Positions 6,512 through 13,688 are shown, numbered from the stretch's first letter. The stretch is DNA of 14,807 bases from JAAYAY01 sp964429355 (GCA_964429355.1 CAYSCH010000240.1:1-14807); one strand, 5' to 3'. Numbers and translations: made by a program. The notes: generated by a model from the letters alone, not told the origin.

Positions 6512-8040
6512 CTTTCCAGGGATGCAATTGCTTGGAAGTCGCCTTTGAGCGATTGGTAGAGGTGCTGGTAGATCGGGAAGGCCTTATCGTAATGCTTCTT
6601 CGCCTTGCGATCGGTGCTTGTCTCCTTTTCGACGCGAATCGTGGCGGCACAGGCCTCCTGGATATCTTTGAATTCTCCGGCGCCGACGGCGGCCAACAAG
6701 GCCACGCCAAAGGCTGGGCCCTCTTCCGTGTTGATCGTGACGACCGTGCGGCCGAACACATCGGCCTGGATCTGGCGCCAGAAGGGACTTCGAGACCCGC
6801 CTCCGGAAGCACGAATCTGCTTCACGGGAACGCCCAGGTCTTCGATGATCTCGAGGCTGTCGCGCATGGAATAGGTCACGCCCTCCATGATCGACCGGAG
6901 CATGTGACCGCGGGTGTGGGCCAAGGTCAAGCCCACGAAGCAGCCGCGGGCGTTGGGGTCGGCATGAGGGGTTCGTTCGCCCGAAAGGTAGGGGAGGAAG
7001 AACAGCCCGTCGCTGCCGGCGGGAGCTTTCGAGGCCTCATCGGTGAGGATGTCGTAGATCTCCTGTCCGGTTTTTTCGGCCACGTCTACATCGGCCTTAC
7101 AGAGTTCGTTGCGGAACCACTGGAGCGAACCGCCGGCCGAAAGGTTCACCCCCATCATGTGCCATTTGCCTCGCACTGCGTGGCAGAAGGTGTGCACCCG
7201 CCCCATGGGGTCGATTTTGACCTCGTTGCTGTGAACGAACATCACCCCGGAGGTGCCGATCGACGTGGAGAGAACGCCTTTGTTGACGATGCCGTTTCCG
7301 ACGGCCCCGGCAGCGCAGTCCCCAGCGCCGCCCACCACCACGCACTGCGTGGTCAATCCGAGCGCCTCGGCCGCCTGCGGAGTCAGTTTGCCGGTCACCT
7401 CTTCCGATTCGAAAACCGTTGCCAGCAGGTCGATGTCGAGGTCCAAGGCGTCGAGCAGTTTCTTGGACCATCGGCGATTGGCAACGTCGAGCAGCAGCAT
7501 CCCGCTCGCATCGCTCACTTCCGTGGCGAACTCATTGGTGAGACGCCGCCGGATCTCGTCCTTGGGGAGCAGGAACTTGGCCGTCTTTTCGAAGTTCTTC
7601 GGTTCCTTGTTTCGGAGCCAGAGGATTTTTGGAGCGGTGAAACCGGTCATGGCCGGGTTGGCGACCATCTTGATCAGCTTCTTGCGTCCGCCGGCCCGCT
7701 CTTCGATCTCGGCGCATTCGGCCGCGGTTCGCTGATCGTTCCAGAGGATTGCCCGACGGACGACCTCGTTTTTCTTGTTGAGAAACACCGAGCCGTGCAT
7801 CTGCCCGGAAAGCCCAATGGCCTTCACGTCTTCGGGCTTGAGGGAGGCCTTCTCGACCACCTCGCGGACCGAGGCGATTGTGGCCTGCCACCAGTCTTCG
7901 GGATCCTGTTCGCTCCACAGCGGCTTGGGAACGTAGCATGGGTAGGTCTTCATCGAGCCGGCCAGGATTTTCCCCGTCGGATCGATCGCGAGGGTCTTCG
8001 TGCCGGAAGTGCCAATATCAATGCCGAGGAAAGCGTTCAT
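6508..8040 (-). CDS. xylB: Xylulokinase (FGGY carbohydrate kinase)
   Basis: The 510-residue protein is slightly longer than E. coli XylB (484). It phosphorylates D-xylulose to xylulose 5-phosphate with ATP in the cytoplasm, feeding the pentose phosphate pathway. Visible signatures in order: DIGTSGTK (7-14) for ATP binding; LSGQMHG (77-83), whose Met-His is the xylulose-binding pair; WNDQRT (100-105); GGAGDCAAGA with D241 as the catalytic base; GERTPHADPNARG (354-366); and SGGGSRSPFWRQ (412-423), the second FGGY signature. The start ATG 8040 has AAGGAA seven bases upstream. The neighbouring divergent gene encodes a solute-binding lipoprotein, so the pair may serve sugar uptake and use, although no xylose isomerase or permease is in view. 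The MORN gene follows it on the same strand. Confidence 0.95.
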   Translation of the reverse strand: MNAFLGIDIGTSGTKTLAIDPTGKILAGSMKTYPCYVPKPLWSEQDPEDWWQATIASVREVVEKASLKPEDVKAIGLSGQMHGSVFLNKKNEVVRRAILWNDQRTAAECAEIEERAGGRKKLIKMVANPAMTGFTAPKILWLRNKEPKNFEKTAKFLLPKDEIRRRLTNEFATEVSDASGMLLLDVANRRWSKKLLDALDLDIDLLATVFESEEVTGKLTPQAAEALGLTTQCVVVGGAGDCAAGAVGNGIVNKGVLSTSIGTSGVMFVHSNEVKIDPMGRVHTFCHAVRGKWHMMGVNLSAGGSLQWFRNELCKADVDVAEKTGQEIYDILTDEASKAPAGSDGLFFLPYLSGERTPHADPNARGCFVGLTLAHTRGHMLRSIMEGVTYSMRDSLEIIEDLGVPVKQIRASGGGSRSPFWRQIQADVFGRTVVTINTEEGPAFGVALLAAVGAGEFKDIQEACAATIRVEKETSTDRKAKKHYDKAFPIYQHLYQSLKGDFQAIASLES

Positions 8041-8096
8041 GGGACGATTCCTTAAGGTGTATGGTCGGAACGATGGGTCGAGGGGTGGCTCGGCGG

Positions 8097-8126
8097 ATTT
8101 TACCCGTTTGCCAGTGAATGTCGCAA
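8097..8126 (-). promoter_or_regulatory. Candidate sigma70-type promoter for xylB
   Basis: Reading the minus strand, TTGCGA (8126-8121) and TAAAAT (8102-8097) are separated by 18 bp. They match the -35 and -10 consensus at 4/6 and 5/6 positions. The start would fall near 8090, giving a leader of about 50 nt before ATG 8040. No convincing operator palindrome overlaps it. Confidence 0.4.
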
Positions 8127-8255
8127 CCCGGGAGGCGCAACCGTTGACCGCTCGCCCCGCGTTGCCCTAGAGTGCAGGGTGGGAAATTGGTCGTAACAGG
8201 TACTGCCCGGGCGCTGGATATCCCGATGGTTTGCTGCAACTTCCTTGGAGGCACC

Positions 8256-9644
8256 ATGAAACGTCGCCTATTGCCGGTTCTTTTCGTGTTTCCAATCCTT
8301 CTCAGCGCCGGTTGCCCGGAACCGGAGAAGTCCGGTGAGGGGACAGATGGCCCACCGCCTGGGACAAGCCTTCGAATCGTGGTCGTCGATGATCCGCTGC
8401 TGGCTCAATCCATCGGCTACCTGCAGGGTGAGTGGAAGGCCCAATCGGGTTATGCTCTGGAAATCTCCGATGTGGCACTTGCTGAATTCGACCCGCAAGC
8501 GACCCCTGGGGCCGACATGGTCGTACTGCCTGCCTGGATGCTTGGTCCGGTCGCCGGTGCCGGGTGGGCCGCGCCGTTGCCTGAGAAGGTGATCCAGAAC
8601 AATGAGAGCGACTGGGCCAACATCTTCCCCCAGATCCGAGCCCACGAAGTCGCGTGGGGTGGCAAGCCGATGGCGGTCCCGTTCGGCTCGCCGGTGCCGG
8701 TCCTCTACTGCCGTCCAGACCGGTTTGAAAAGGCCGGCTGCAAGGTTCCGTCGAACTGGGCGGAGTACGTCAAGACAGCCGAAGCCCTGGGCGACTCGGC
8801 CACGGCCGAACCGCTCGGTGAAGGCTGGGCGGGGTTGACCCTGCTGGCCCACTCGGCCGCTTACGCCACCCATGCCGACAATCTCTCGGCGCTGTTCCGC
8901 ATCAACACGATGGAGCCGCTGATTGCGGGCCCTCCTTTCGTGCGTGCTCTTGAAGAACTGGTGGCCGGGGCCGACGGGGCATCGCTGGACATGGACCCTG
9001 GCGCAGTCCGGGCGGCCTTCTGGCAAGGCAAGGCTGCGATGGCGGTCACGTGGCCGACGGCGGCCGACGAGGCTCTGGCGAAGCTCGAGCCGGACTTTCC
9101 GGTCAGCATTGCTGAACTGCCCGGCTCGCCCGACGTTTACGACGTTGGCGAGGCGACCTGGGAGAAACGGGATAAGGGCTCCGACGGGCGCATACCGCTC
9201 CTGGCGGTTGCCGGCCGGGTGGGTGTGGTCACCACATCCAGCCAGTGGCCCGACGCATCCCTCCAGCTTCTCCTCTGGTTGACCAACGAGAAGTGGAGCG
9301 CCCAGGTCTGCTCGCAGAGTCCGAACACCACCCTGTTCCGCAAGTCGCACACCGCGGCCATATCGGGTTGGGTTGACCCTATCATGCCCGACGACGCCGC
9401 CGAGCAGTATGGCGAGGTGATTGCCTCGGCCCTCGAACGTGAGCAGCGGTGTTCCGCGCTGGCGATTCCCGGCCACCCGGAGTACCTTGCCGCCCTGGAT
9501 ACGGCCGTGCGTGCCGCGGTCAAGAAGGAACAATCCCCTCAAGATGCTCTCAACGGGGCCGCCGAGGAGTGGAAACAGATCACCGAGAGACTCGGCGTCG
9601 ACAAGCAGAAGGCGGCGTATCGGGCGAGCCTGGGCTTGAAGTAG
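8256..9644 (+). CDS. Extracellular solute-binding lipoprotein (ABC transporter family 1 type)
   Basis: ATG 8256 with GGAGG (8247-8251) four bases before it gives 462 residues. An upstream in-frame ATG at 8172 is not used, because the signal peptide begins at 8256. The N-terminus MKRRLLPVLFVFPILLSAGC is a type II signal with lipobox LSAGC and lipidated C20. Pro-Glu follow it, so the protein is likely anchored in a membrane facing the periplasm. The mature part starts with an LRIVVVDDPL strand. It contains WGGKPMAVPFGSPVPVLYCRPDRFEKAG followed by PSNWAEYVKTAEAL, the hinge-adjacent region typical of sugar-binding proteins (SBP_bac_1/8). It also has AVRAAFWQGKAAMAVTWP, the usual 'GKAAM' segment. 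Permease and ATPase genes are not adjacent in this window, so substrate is unknown; the divergent xylulokinase hints at a carbohydrate. Confidence 0.85.
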   Translation: MKRRLLPVLFVFPILLSAGCPEPEKSGEGTDGPPPGTSLRIVVVDDPLLAQSIGYLQGEWKAQSGYALEISDVALAEFDPQATPGADMVVLPAWMLGPVAGAGWAAPLPEKVIQNNESDWANIFPQIRAHEVAWGGKPMAVPFGSPVPVLYCRPDRFEKAGCKVPSNWAEYVKTAEALGDSATAEPLGEGWAGLTLLAHSAAYATHADNLSALFRINTMEPLIAGPPFVRALEELVAGADGASLDMDPGAVRAAFWQGKAAMAVTWPTAADEALAKLEPDFPVSIAELPGSPDVYDVGEATWEKRDKGSDGRIPLLAVAGRVGVVTTSSQWPDASLQLLLWLTNEKWSAQVCSQSPNTTLFRKSHTAAISGWVDPIMPDDAAEQYGEVIASALEREQRCSALAIPGHPEYLAALDTAVRAAVKKEQSPQDALNGAAEEWKQITERLGVDKQKAAYRASLGLK

Positions 9645-9692
9645 GGGCATCGATGGCTGAGAAACGGTTTTGGGAGGGGATTTGATATCGCA

Positions 9693-9806
9693 TCAATCCC
9701 AGACGTAGCGTTCGTCGATTTCGAGGCCGTATTTTTTGCAGAGGCGGCGAAATTCGTCCTGGAAGGTTTCGGTACGATGGTGTTCCTCCTGGCTCTGGAT
9801 TGCAAT
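9693..9806 (-). pseudogene. C-terminal remnant of a REP-associated tyrosine (RAYT, IS200-like) transposase
   Basis: Immediately after the imuB stop (TGA 9809-9807), the same frame stays open for 37 codons and ends at TGA 9695-9693. The peptide contains SQEEHHRTETFQDEFRRL followed by KKYGLEIDERYVWD. This is the usual closing segment of RAYT / Y1-HuH-like proteins (…QxEHHRxxxFxxE…GxxYDxRYVWD-end). The HuH motif and catalytic Tyr region are absent, so the element is dead. There is no start codon or ribosome site. Its precise fusion to the imuB end suggests that insertion or deletion placed it there, perhaps removing whatever followed imuB. Confidence 0.75.
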
Positions 9807-11609
9807 TCATGCAAATACGCCATGGAGGAACCATTTTCCGTCGGTGCGGCGGCGGAAGAGCCAGTAGCGGGTGCCGGTGGGGGTTTCGACCCGGTAGTAG
9901 TCGCGATGAATGGGTTGGCCGCGCCACCAGCCGGTTTGGATGCGTTCGGGGCCCCAGGCCTTGGCCACGCGCTGCTGGCTGTTGCGGAGGTTAAAATAGA
10001 GGGGAGGACCGTCGGGCACGATCGCCACGGTGGCCAGTTGCAGCGGTTGAGGGAGAAGTTGCAGCGGGCGAGGGGGGAGGTCGCGGGGGGTTGGGCGTTT
10101 TGAACCGCCGCGGCGGGTGTCGACGAGGGACTGGTAACGATAGGCCCGTTCGGGCTGGGCTTCGGCAAGGAGGCCGGCGGCGAGGATGCGATCGCGGCCG
10201 AGCCGACTGGCCAGGCGATCGATCAGATCGGCGGTTTGCCTGGCCTGCTGCGAGGCGGTGCCCGAATCGAAGAGTTCAGCCTGATGTTTTTCCAGGGGTG
10301 CGGTTTCCGTGATTCTCACGCCGGCCGTCTCCACCCGTCCGGGCAGACGAAACCGATCCAGCCGCATCTGCAGGAGGCCGAACAAATGATCGGGCGAGAC
10401 CGAGGGACGAAAGAGCCCGACGTCGAACCCCACGTTTGCCGCCGTTTTCGAGCCGATCCCAGAATTATGGCCGGCGCAGTTTTTTTCCGCCCTGGGGGAA
10501 CTTTCATGGTAGTTTGCGGACAGGGTTTTACTGTCGAAATAGACCTCAACGCGTAGTGCTCCCCGGCCGGCCATGGCCGCCATCTGTGCCACCTGTTCGA
10601 CGAGCTGCCGCAAGACGAACTCCAAGGTTGCCCGTTGGCCCACCGGGTGTTCGAAAAACCGTTCGGCCTCGAACTTTTGCGGGAGGGGCAAGGCGACGAT
10701 CGGTTCGTCGAGCCGGCCGGCAGCCTGATCCCAGCGGCGGAGGAGTTCGGGACCGAAACGGGCATTGAAATCCGCCCGCGGCAACGACTCGAGCTCGCCC
10801 ACCGATTGGAGACCGAGTTGATGGAGAAGGTCGAGGATGTCATGAGGGAGTCGCAAGGCCACCAGCGGCAGGGAGGCCAGAAAGTCGGCGGTTTGCTCTG
10901 AGGGTACGATCACGACGGAAGAAGCAGCGTCGGGATAGCCTGCTGCGGGCTCCACTGCGAGGGCGTGGGGCAGGGTTACATTCTGCCGCGACAGGTTACA
11001 AACCTGTCCCAGGGGAGGAGTTCTGTTTTTGCCAAAGCGGGCGGCAGCCCAGGCGGCGCCGACCGTGGCTGCCAAGCCGATGGGGGCCACGATTTCACGA
11101 CGGGCAAACTGGGCGTGAATGCGGTGAGCCAGGGCCTGTTCGCCACCGAAAAAACGGGCCACGCCGGTGACGTCGAGGAGCAAGCAATCGGGCTCGGATG
11201 CGTCGTCGAGACCGACCAGGGGGCTGTAACGATGGCACCAGAGGGCCAATCGCTCAAGGGCCTGACGGTCTTTGCGGGGATCGTGAGGCCAAGCAGCAAG
11301 GCCGTGCGGGGCGGGCGCAGCGACCGGGCGCGAACGGCCCGGCTTGGGCGAGTCACCCACCAAGGCAGTGGTCTCGCTGAGGGGCATGCCGACCGTAATG
11401 CCGAGCGAGCGGGCCTTGGCGGAACAGGCTGCCACACGCTTGCTGCCGCGGACCATTCTGTAGAGCACGATTGGCTGGCGGCGGTAAGGGGGCGAACCGT
11501 GTGGGTCAGACTGCTCGTTCCGATCGAGTGCCTGCCGCAGGACGGGCCAGTCGGGCAACCAGATGCACAGGATGCGTTTCTTCGTGGAGTTCAACTTCGA
11601 CGGTTCCAT
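9807..11609 (-). CDS. imuB: ImuB, Y-family DNA polymerase-like protein of the mutasome
   Basis: The N-terminus RILCIWLPDWPVLRQ replaces the catalytic DxD strand of true Y-family polymerases. LLDVTGVARFFGGE (about 144-157) lies where DinB has its SxDE site. ImuB is thus a catalytically inactive Y-family scaffold that links ImuA, the beta clamp and the error-prone DnaE2 in SOS translesion synthesis. A thumb-like helix-hairpin region (about 245-300) and the ending RDYYRVETPTGTRYWLF…GKWFLHGVFA are family-typical. ATG 11609 is chosen because GAGGTG lies six bases upstream (GTG 11618 is the alternative); this gives 600 residues, longer than the common 500-550. Extra length comes from two unconserved insertions: residues about 201-209, encoded by a palindromic repeat, and about 366-392. 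It overlaps imuA by 104 bp in another frame. dnaE2 is not downstream. Confidence 0.9.
   Translation of the reverse strand: MEPSKLNSTKKRILCIWLPDWPVLRQALDRNEQSDPHGSPPYRRQPIVLYRMVRGSKRVAACSAKARSLGITVGMPLSETTALVGDSPKPGRSRPVAAPAPHGLAAWPHDPRKDRQALERLALWCHRYSPLVGLDDASEPDCLLLDVTGVARFFGGEQALAHRIHAQFARREIVAPIGLAATVGAAWAAARFGKNRTPPLGQVCNLSRQNVTLPHALAVEPAAGYPDAASSVVIVPSEQTADFLASLPLVALRLPHDILDLLHQLGLQSVGELESLPRADFNARFGPELLRRWDQAAGRLDEPIVALPLPQKFEAERFFEHPVGQRATLEFVLRQLVEQVAQMAAMAGRGALRVEVYFDSKTLSANYHESSPRAEKNCAGHNSGIGSKTAANVGFDVGLFRPSVSPDHLFGLLQMRLDRFRLPGRVETAGVRITETAPLEKHQAELFDSGTASQQARQTADLIDRLASRLGRDRILAAGLLAEAQPERAYRYQSLVDTRRGGSKRPTPRDLPPRPLQLLPQPLQLATVAIVPDGPPLYFNLRNSQQRVAKAWGPERIQTGWWRGQPIHRDYYRVETPTGTRYWLFRRRTDGKWFLHGVFA
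10990..11008. repeat. Palindromic repeat GACAGGTT-ACA-AACCTGTC inside imuB
   Basis: Perfect 8-bp arms with a 3-nt centre lie wholly inside the imuB frame and encode GQVCNLSRQ. The peptide does not fit the surrounding family pattern, and the DNA looks like a dispersed palindromic element inserted in frame. A CCC/GGGG run flanks it on one side (11008-11016). Confidence 0.65.
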
Positions 11610-12120
11610 ATCCGGCACCTCGGCGACTGCGTAACAAATGGATCTTCAGCCGGCGCACCTCCGCCGATTCGGGGGAGGGAAGCGATTCAACTGCCAACCG
11701 CAGATCGGCCCAGGAAGGCTCCTTCCGCACGCTCTCGGGACGGAGTAACAATGCCAAGACCCGTTGACTTTCGGCCGCAAGCTGCAGCCGCCGGAAGTCA
11801 TGACTTTCAAGCCGATCGAGCCACACGAGGGCCGCAGCCACGCCGGGACAACGCAAGACCTGGACGAGGGCCCAAAGCTCGTCGGCATGGTTTTCGGGCC
11901 GCACCACCAGCAGATTTGCCGGTTCGATTCCCATGCGCGCGGCGGCCGGCGGATAGAACAGCTCAGCCCGGTCGAACACGACGAGTCCTCCACCTTCGCT
12001 GCAGGCCTCTCGGGCGATCATCAAGGCCAGGCTCTGGGCGCCGCACCCCTCTTCGGCAGCCAGCCATTCGACCAGGCTGCCGCGGCGAAATCCGGGCGAT
12101 CTGGCAGCGGAGGTTCTCAA
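11506..12120 (-). CDS. imuA: ImuA-like protein (RecA/SulA-related mutasome factor), N-terminus damaged
   Basis: The frame (first possible start TTG 12120) gives 204 residues. It contains GFRRGSLVEWLAAEEGCGAQSLAL, VVFDRAELFYPPAAARMGIEPANLLVVRP, DELWALVQVLRCPGVAAALVW, FRRLQLAAES and SWADLRL…RRLKIHLLRSRRG. This order is diagnostic of ImuA, the RecA-like partner of ImuB and DnaE2 in SOS mutagenesis. Normal ImuA proteins begin about 50 residues earlier, with an LRxQIARIE-type helix and a linker ending in ALDxLLPxGGF. Here that helix is present only in another frame (12089-12148), behind a good ribosome site, and the linker is missing. TTG 12120 has no ribosome site. The gene is therefore probably a frameshifted, partly deleted pseudogene, unless a short form is made. 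Its end overlaps imuB by 104 bp. Confidence 0.75.
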   Translation of the reverse strand: MRTSAARSPGFRRGSLVEWLAAEEGCGAQSLALMIAREACSEGGGLVVFDRAELFYPPAAARMGIEPANLLVVRPENHADELWALVQVLRCPGVAAALVWLDRLESHDFRRLQLAAESQRVLALLLRPESVRKEPSWADLRLAVESLPSPESAEVRRLKIHLLRSRRGAGYGTVEVELHEETHPVHLVARLARPAAGTRSERAV

Positions 12121-12161
12121 CGAGTTTGGACGACGGCGAATGGCTCACGTGCAGGCTCCTC
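12089..12161 (-). pseudogene. Displaced N-terminal fragment and ribosome site of imuA
   Basis: GAGGAG (12161-12156) stands seven bases before GTG 12148, which opens VSHSPSSKLVENLRCQIARI, resembling the first helix of ImuA. The frame is offset by one from the main ImuA frame, and runs to a stop at 11963 without further similarity. The conserved GFRRGSLVEWL begins at 12093 in the other frame. An in-frame ATG exists at 12196 but has a poor ribosome site. Confidence 0.6.
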
Positions 12162-12261
12162 AAGAGGCAAAATTCATTGTGCGCGTGCCGACTCATCTCC
12201 CGGTGAAGAGAAGGTGAGGGGCGGATGCAATCGTGGCCGTTTGGGCTGGACCGGTGTAACA

Positions 12262-12290
12262 GTGTACAGATGTACTAAAGCTACGTCAAA
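12262..12290 (-). promoter_or_regulatory. Candidate imuA-imuB promoter with GTAC-N4-GTAC palindrome (possible LexA box)
   Basis: On the minus strand TTGACG (12290-12285) and TACACT (12267-12262) are exactly 17 bp apart. GTACATCTGTAC (12276-12265) overlaps the spacer end and the -10. The arrangement is that of a repressor operator on an SOS gene. It is close to the cyanobacterial LexA pattern RGTACNNNDGTWCB, with one mismatch at the last position. Transcription would start near 12255, about 100 nt before the GTG start of imuA. LexA identity is inferred from the regulon membership of imuAB in other bacteria. Confidence 0.5.
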
Positions 12291-12304
12291 CCCTTTTATC
12301 GGTC

Positions 12305-12317
12305 AATTCCAGGAATT
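12305..12317. repeat. Palindrome AATTCC-A-GGAATT upstream of the imuA promoter
   Basis: Perfect 6-bp arms around a single base, 15 bp upstream of the imuA -35. The surrounding sequence (AAATTCCTGGAATT on the minus strand) loosely resembles the hairpin of the 37-bp tandem repeat at 1811-1884 (AAATTCTGGCGAATT). The remainder of the gap 12318-12513 shows no convincing gene; short open frames there have no ribosome site or recognisable protein. Confidence 0.35.
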
Positions 12318-12513
12318 TCTGAAAGACAACCGAATCCGTTGAAAGACGTTCACGAGATGAACAGGCGCAAACTGATCGTTTGATTAGGTTTAGGGCTTCG
12401 CGGCGGACGTCTTTGCGGAGAGGATAGCCATCTGTCCACCAGAAGGAGGGTGGCCGATTTGGCATGAAGAAAGAGGGGATAGGAAAGATGGGAGACCGAC
12501 AATGACCGGCCTG

Positions 12514-13470
12514 CTACCCCTTCCCGCCGCAGCACCGCTTGAACTTGCGCCCGCTGCCGCAAGGGCACGGATCGTTCCGCCCTGCGCGATTGCCAGCCGG
12601 CGATCGGCCCGGCGACGCCTGCCGAAGATCCTTGCTTGCCCCACGCGCTGCAACCGGCGGAGCCCCCACGGGCTCGTACCGCACCGGCCCCGCGGCCACG
12701 GGCGGAGCTGGCGTCGGCTCGGGCGCCGGCAGGCTGCGTTTCCCGACCGCCTTCATCTGCTCATAGCGGCCGCGAAACACCTCGAACCGGTCCCCCATCT
12801 GCTCGCGCCACGCCCGTGCGAGTTTCTCGCCCGCTTCTTCACCTCCGAGGCAGAAGCTGAGCTCCTTGAATTGCCCCTCAAGGGTGAAGGCGGCGACTAG
12901 TTGCTGGGCAATGTCCACTTTGGGAGGGGGACCTGCCAATTCACGCCGCTCCCAGAACTCTGCGTGGACCAGCCGGCAATTGCACGCCGGATTCGCACAG
13001 TAGTAGTCCTCGATCAGGTAGTCGCGTCCGTCGTAGACGAAGAAGAAGCTGAACCGATTCCCGTTCTTCGCCGTGCCTCCCTCCTTGTAGACAACGTCCG
13101 AGTAACAGAGTAACTCGCCCCGCATCGCCGGGGCGATCTCATAGGCCTCCAGCCGCCGGTTGGCCGTCCGCTGCTCGGCGCGGCGATGGATCATTTCCTG
13201 GAAACGCTCCGTCGGGAACCGAGCCAGGAACTCGCGCACGAGCGCGTGGATCTGCGCCGAACGCTTCCGCGGCCGACGCTCCCGCCCGTTGCGAAGATTC
13301 ACCCGGATCTCGAAGCTCAGCGGCTCCCGCAACTCCTTCCCCTCCAGGTCCACCTCCGAAAACGTCAGCCACACGTCCGTGCAGCGGCAGTCCAGGTCCA
13401 GGCAGTGCCGCTCGCGCACGGCAAACGGACGCTCGCGAGAAGAAAACCAGATCAGGCTTCCCAGTTCCAT
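12514..13470 (-). CDS. SEC-C zinc-motif protein with duplicated Cys motif, function unknown
   Basis: ATG 13470 has AGGAG (13482-13478) seven bases upstream, giving 318 residues. The last 20 residues hold the SEC-C motif DPCPCGSGRKFKRCC (C302, C304, C313, C314). SecA and many unrelated proteins use this motif to bind zinc and contact SecB, ribosomes or nucleic acid. The body has two copies of C-x4-C-x-C-x2-V: C23/C28/C30 in HCLDLDCRCTDV and C158/C163/C165 in YYCANPACNCRLV. Each is followed by a hydrophobic strand, which suggests an internal duplication and further metal sites. A Pro/Ala-rich linker (about 247-298) joins the body to the SEC-C tail. No enzyme fold is recognised. It is a single-gene unit, divergent from the pncB-type gene. 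The SEC-C assignment is firm; the role is unknown. Confidence 0.85.
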   Translation of the reverse strand: MELGSLIWFSSRERPFAVRERHCLDLDCRCTDVWLTFSEVDLEGKELREPLSFEIRVNLRNGRERRPRKRSAQIHALVREFLARFPTERFQEMIHRRAEQRTANRRLEAYEIAPAMRGELLCYSDVVYKEGGTAKNGNRFSFFFVYDGRDYLIEDYYCANPACNCRLVHAEFWERRELAGPPPKVDIAQQLVAAFTLEGQFKELSFCLGGEEAGEKLARAWREQMGDRFEVFRGRYEQMKAVGKRSLPAPEPTPAPPVAAGPVRYEPVGAPPVAARGASKDLRQASPGRSPAGNRAGRNDPCPCGSGRKFKRCCGGKG

Positions 13471-13548
13471 GGGGCATCTCCTGAAGGACGGTTGACCGAA
13501 ACGATTCAGGTTACTGCGCCGCCCAGGTCCAGGACAGTCCCGGCGGGC

Positions 13549-13579
13549 AACCGTTCACGGCCTCCGACCGTGAACGGTT
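13549..13579. repeat. Perfect 12-bp inverted repeat, 7-nt loop
   Basis: AACCGTTCACGG (13549-13560) and CCGTGAACGGTT (13568-13579) form a perfect hairpin about 80 bp upstream of the SEC-C gene start. Neither strand has a U-tract after it, and divergent genes leave no transcript to end here. An operator or a dispersed palindromic element is more likely than a terminator. Confidence 0.7.
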
Positions 13580-13688
13580 CCTAATCTTGCTCCTACTCCG
13601 GTCTTTCGCGTCCATACAGACGATTGTCTCAATTCGATCCGATGGCGCAATACCGCCTATGGGGTAGAGCATTTCCGGGAAGATTCAG

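Noticed and set aside
6417..6812. N-terminal extension of the MORN frame upstream of 6443 into xylB
   Set aside because: The translation there is an Arg/Ser/Pro-rich shadow of the xylulokinase 3' end and lacks repeats; the real protein begins after the xylB stop.
6445..8055. A 536-codon plus-strand open frame opposite xylB
   Set aside because: It mirrors an unmistakable xylulokinase; no domain or ribosome site supports it.
8172..8255. Upstream ATG start for the solute-binding protein
   Set aside because: It would bury the lipoprotein signal peptide; the ATG at 8256 has a proper ribosome site and begins the signal sequence.
8268..9650. A 460-codon minus-strand open frame opposite the solute-binding lipoprotein
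   Set aside because: The plus-strand gene has a signal peptide, lipobox and ribosome site; the opposite frame is His/Arg/Gly-rich with no family features.
10965..12206. A 413-codon plus-strand open frame opposite imuA and imuB
   Set aside because: Both imuA and imuB are recognised by family motifs on the minus strand; the plus frame has no recognisable domain.
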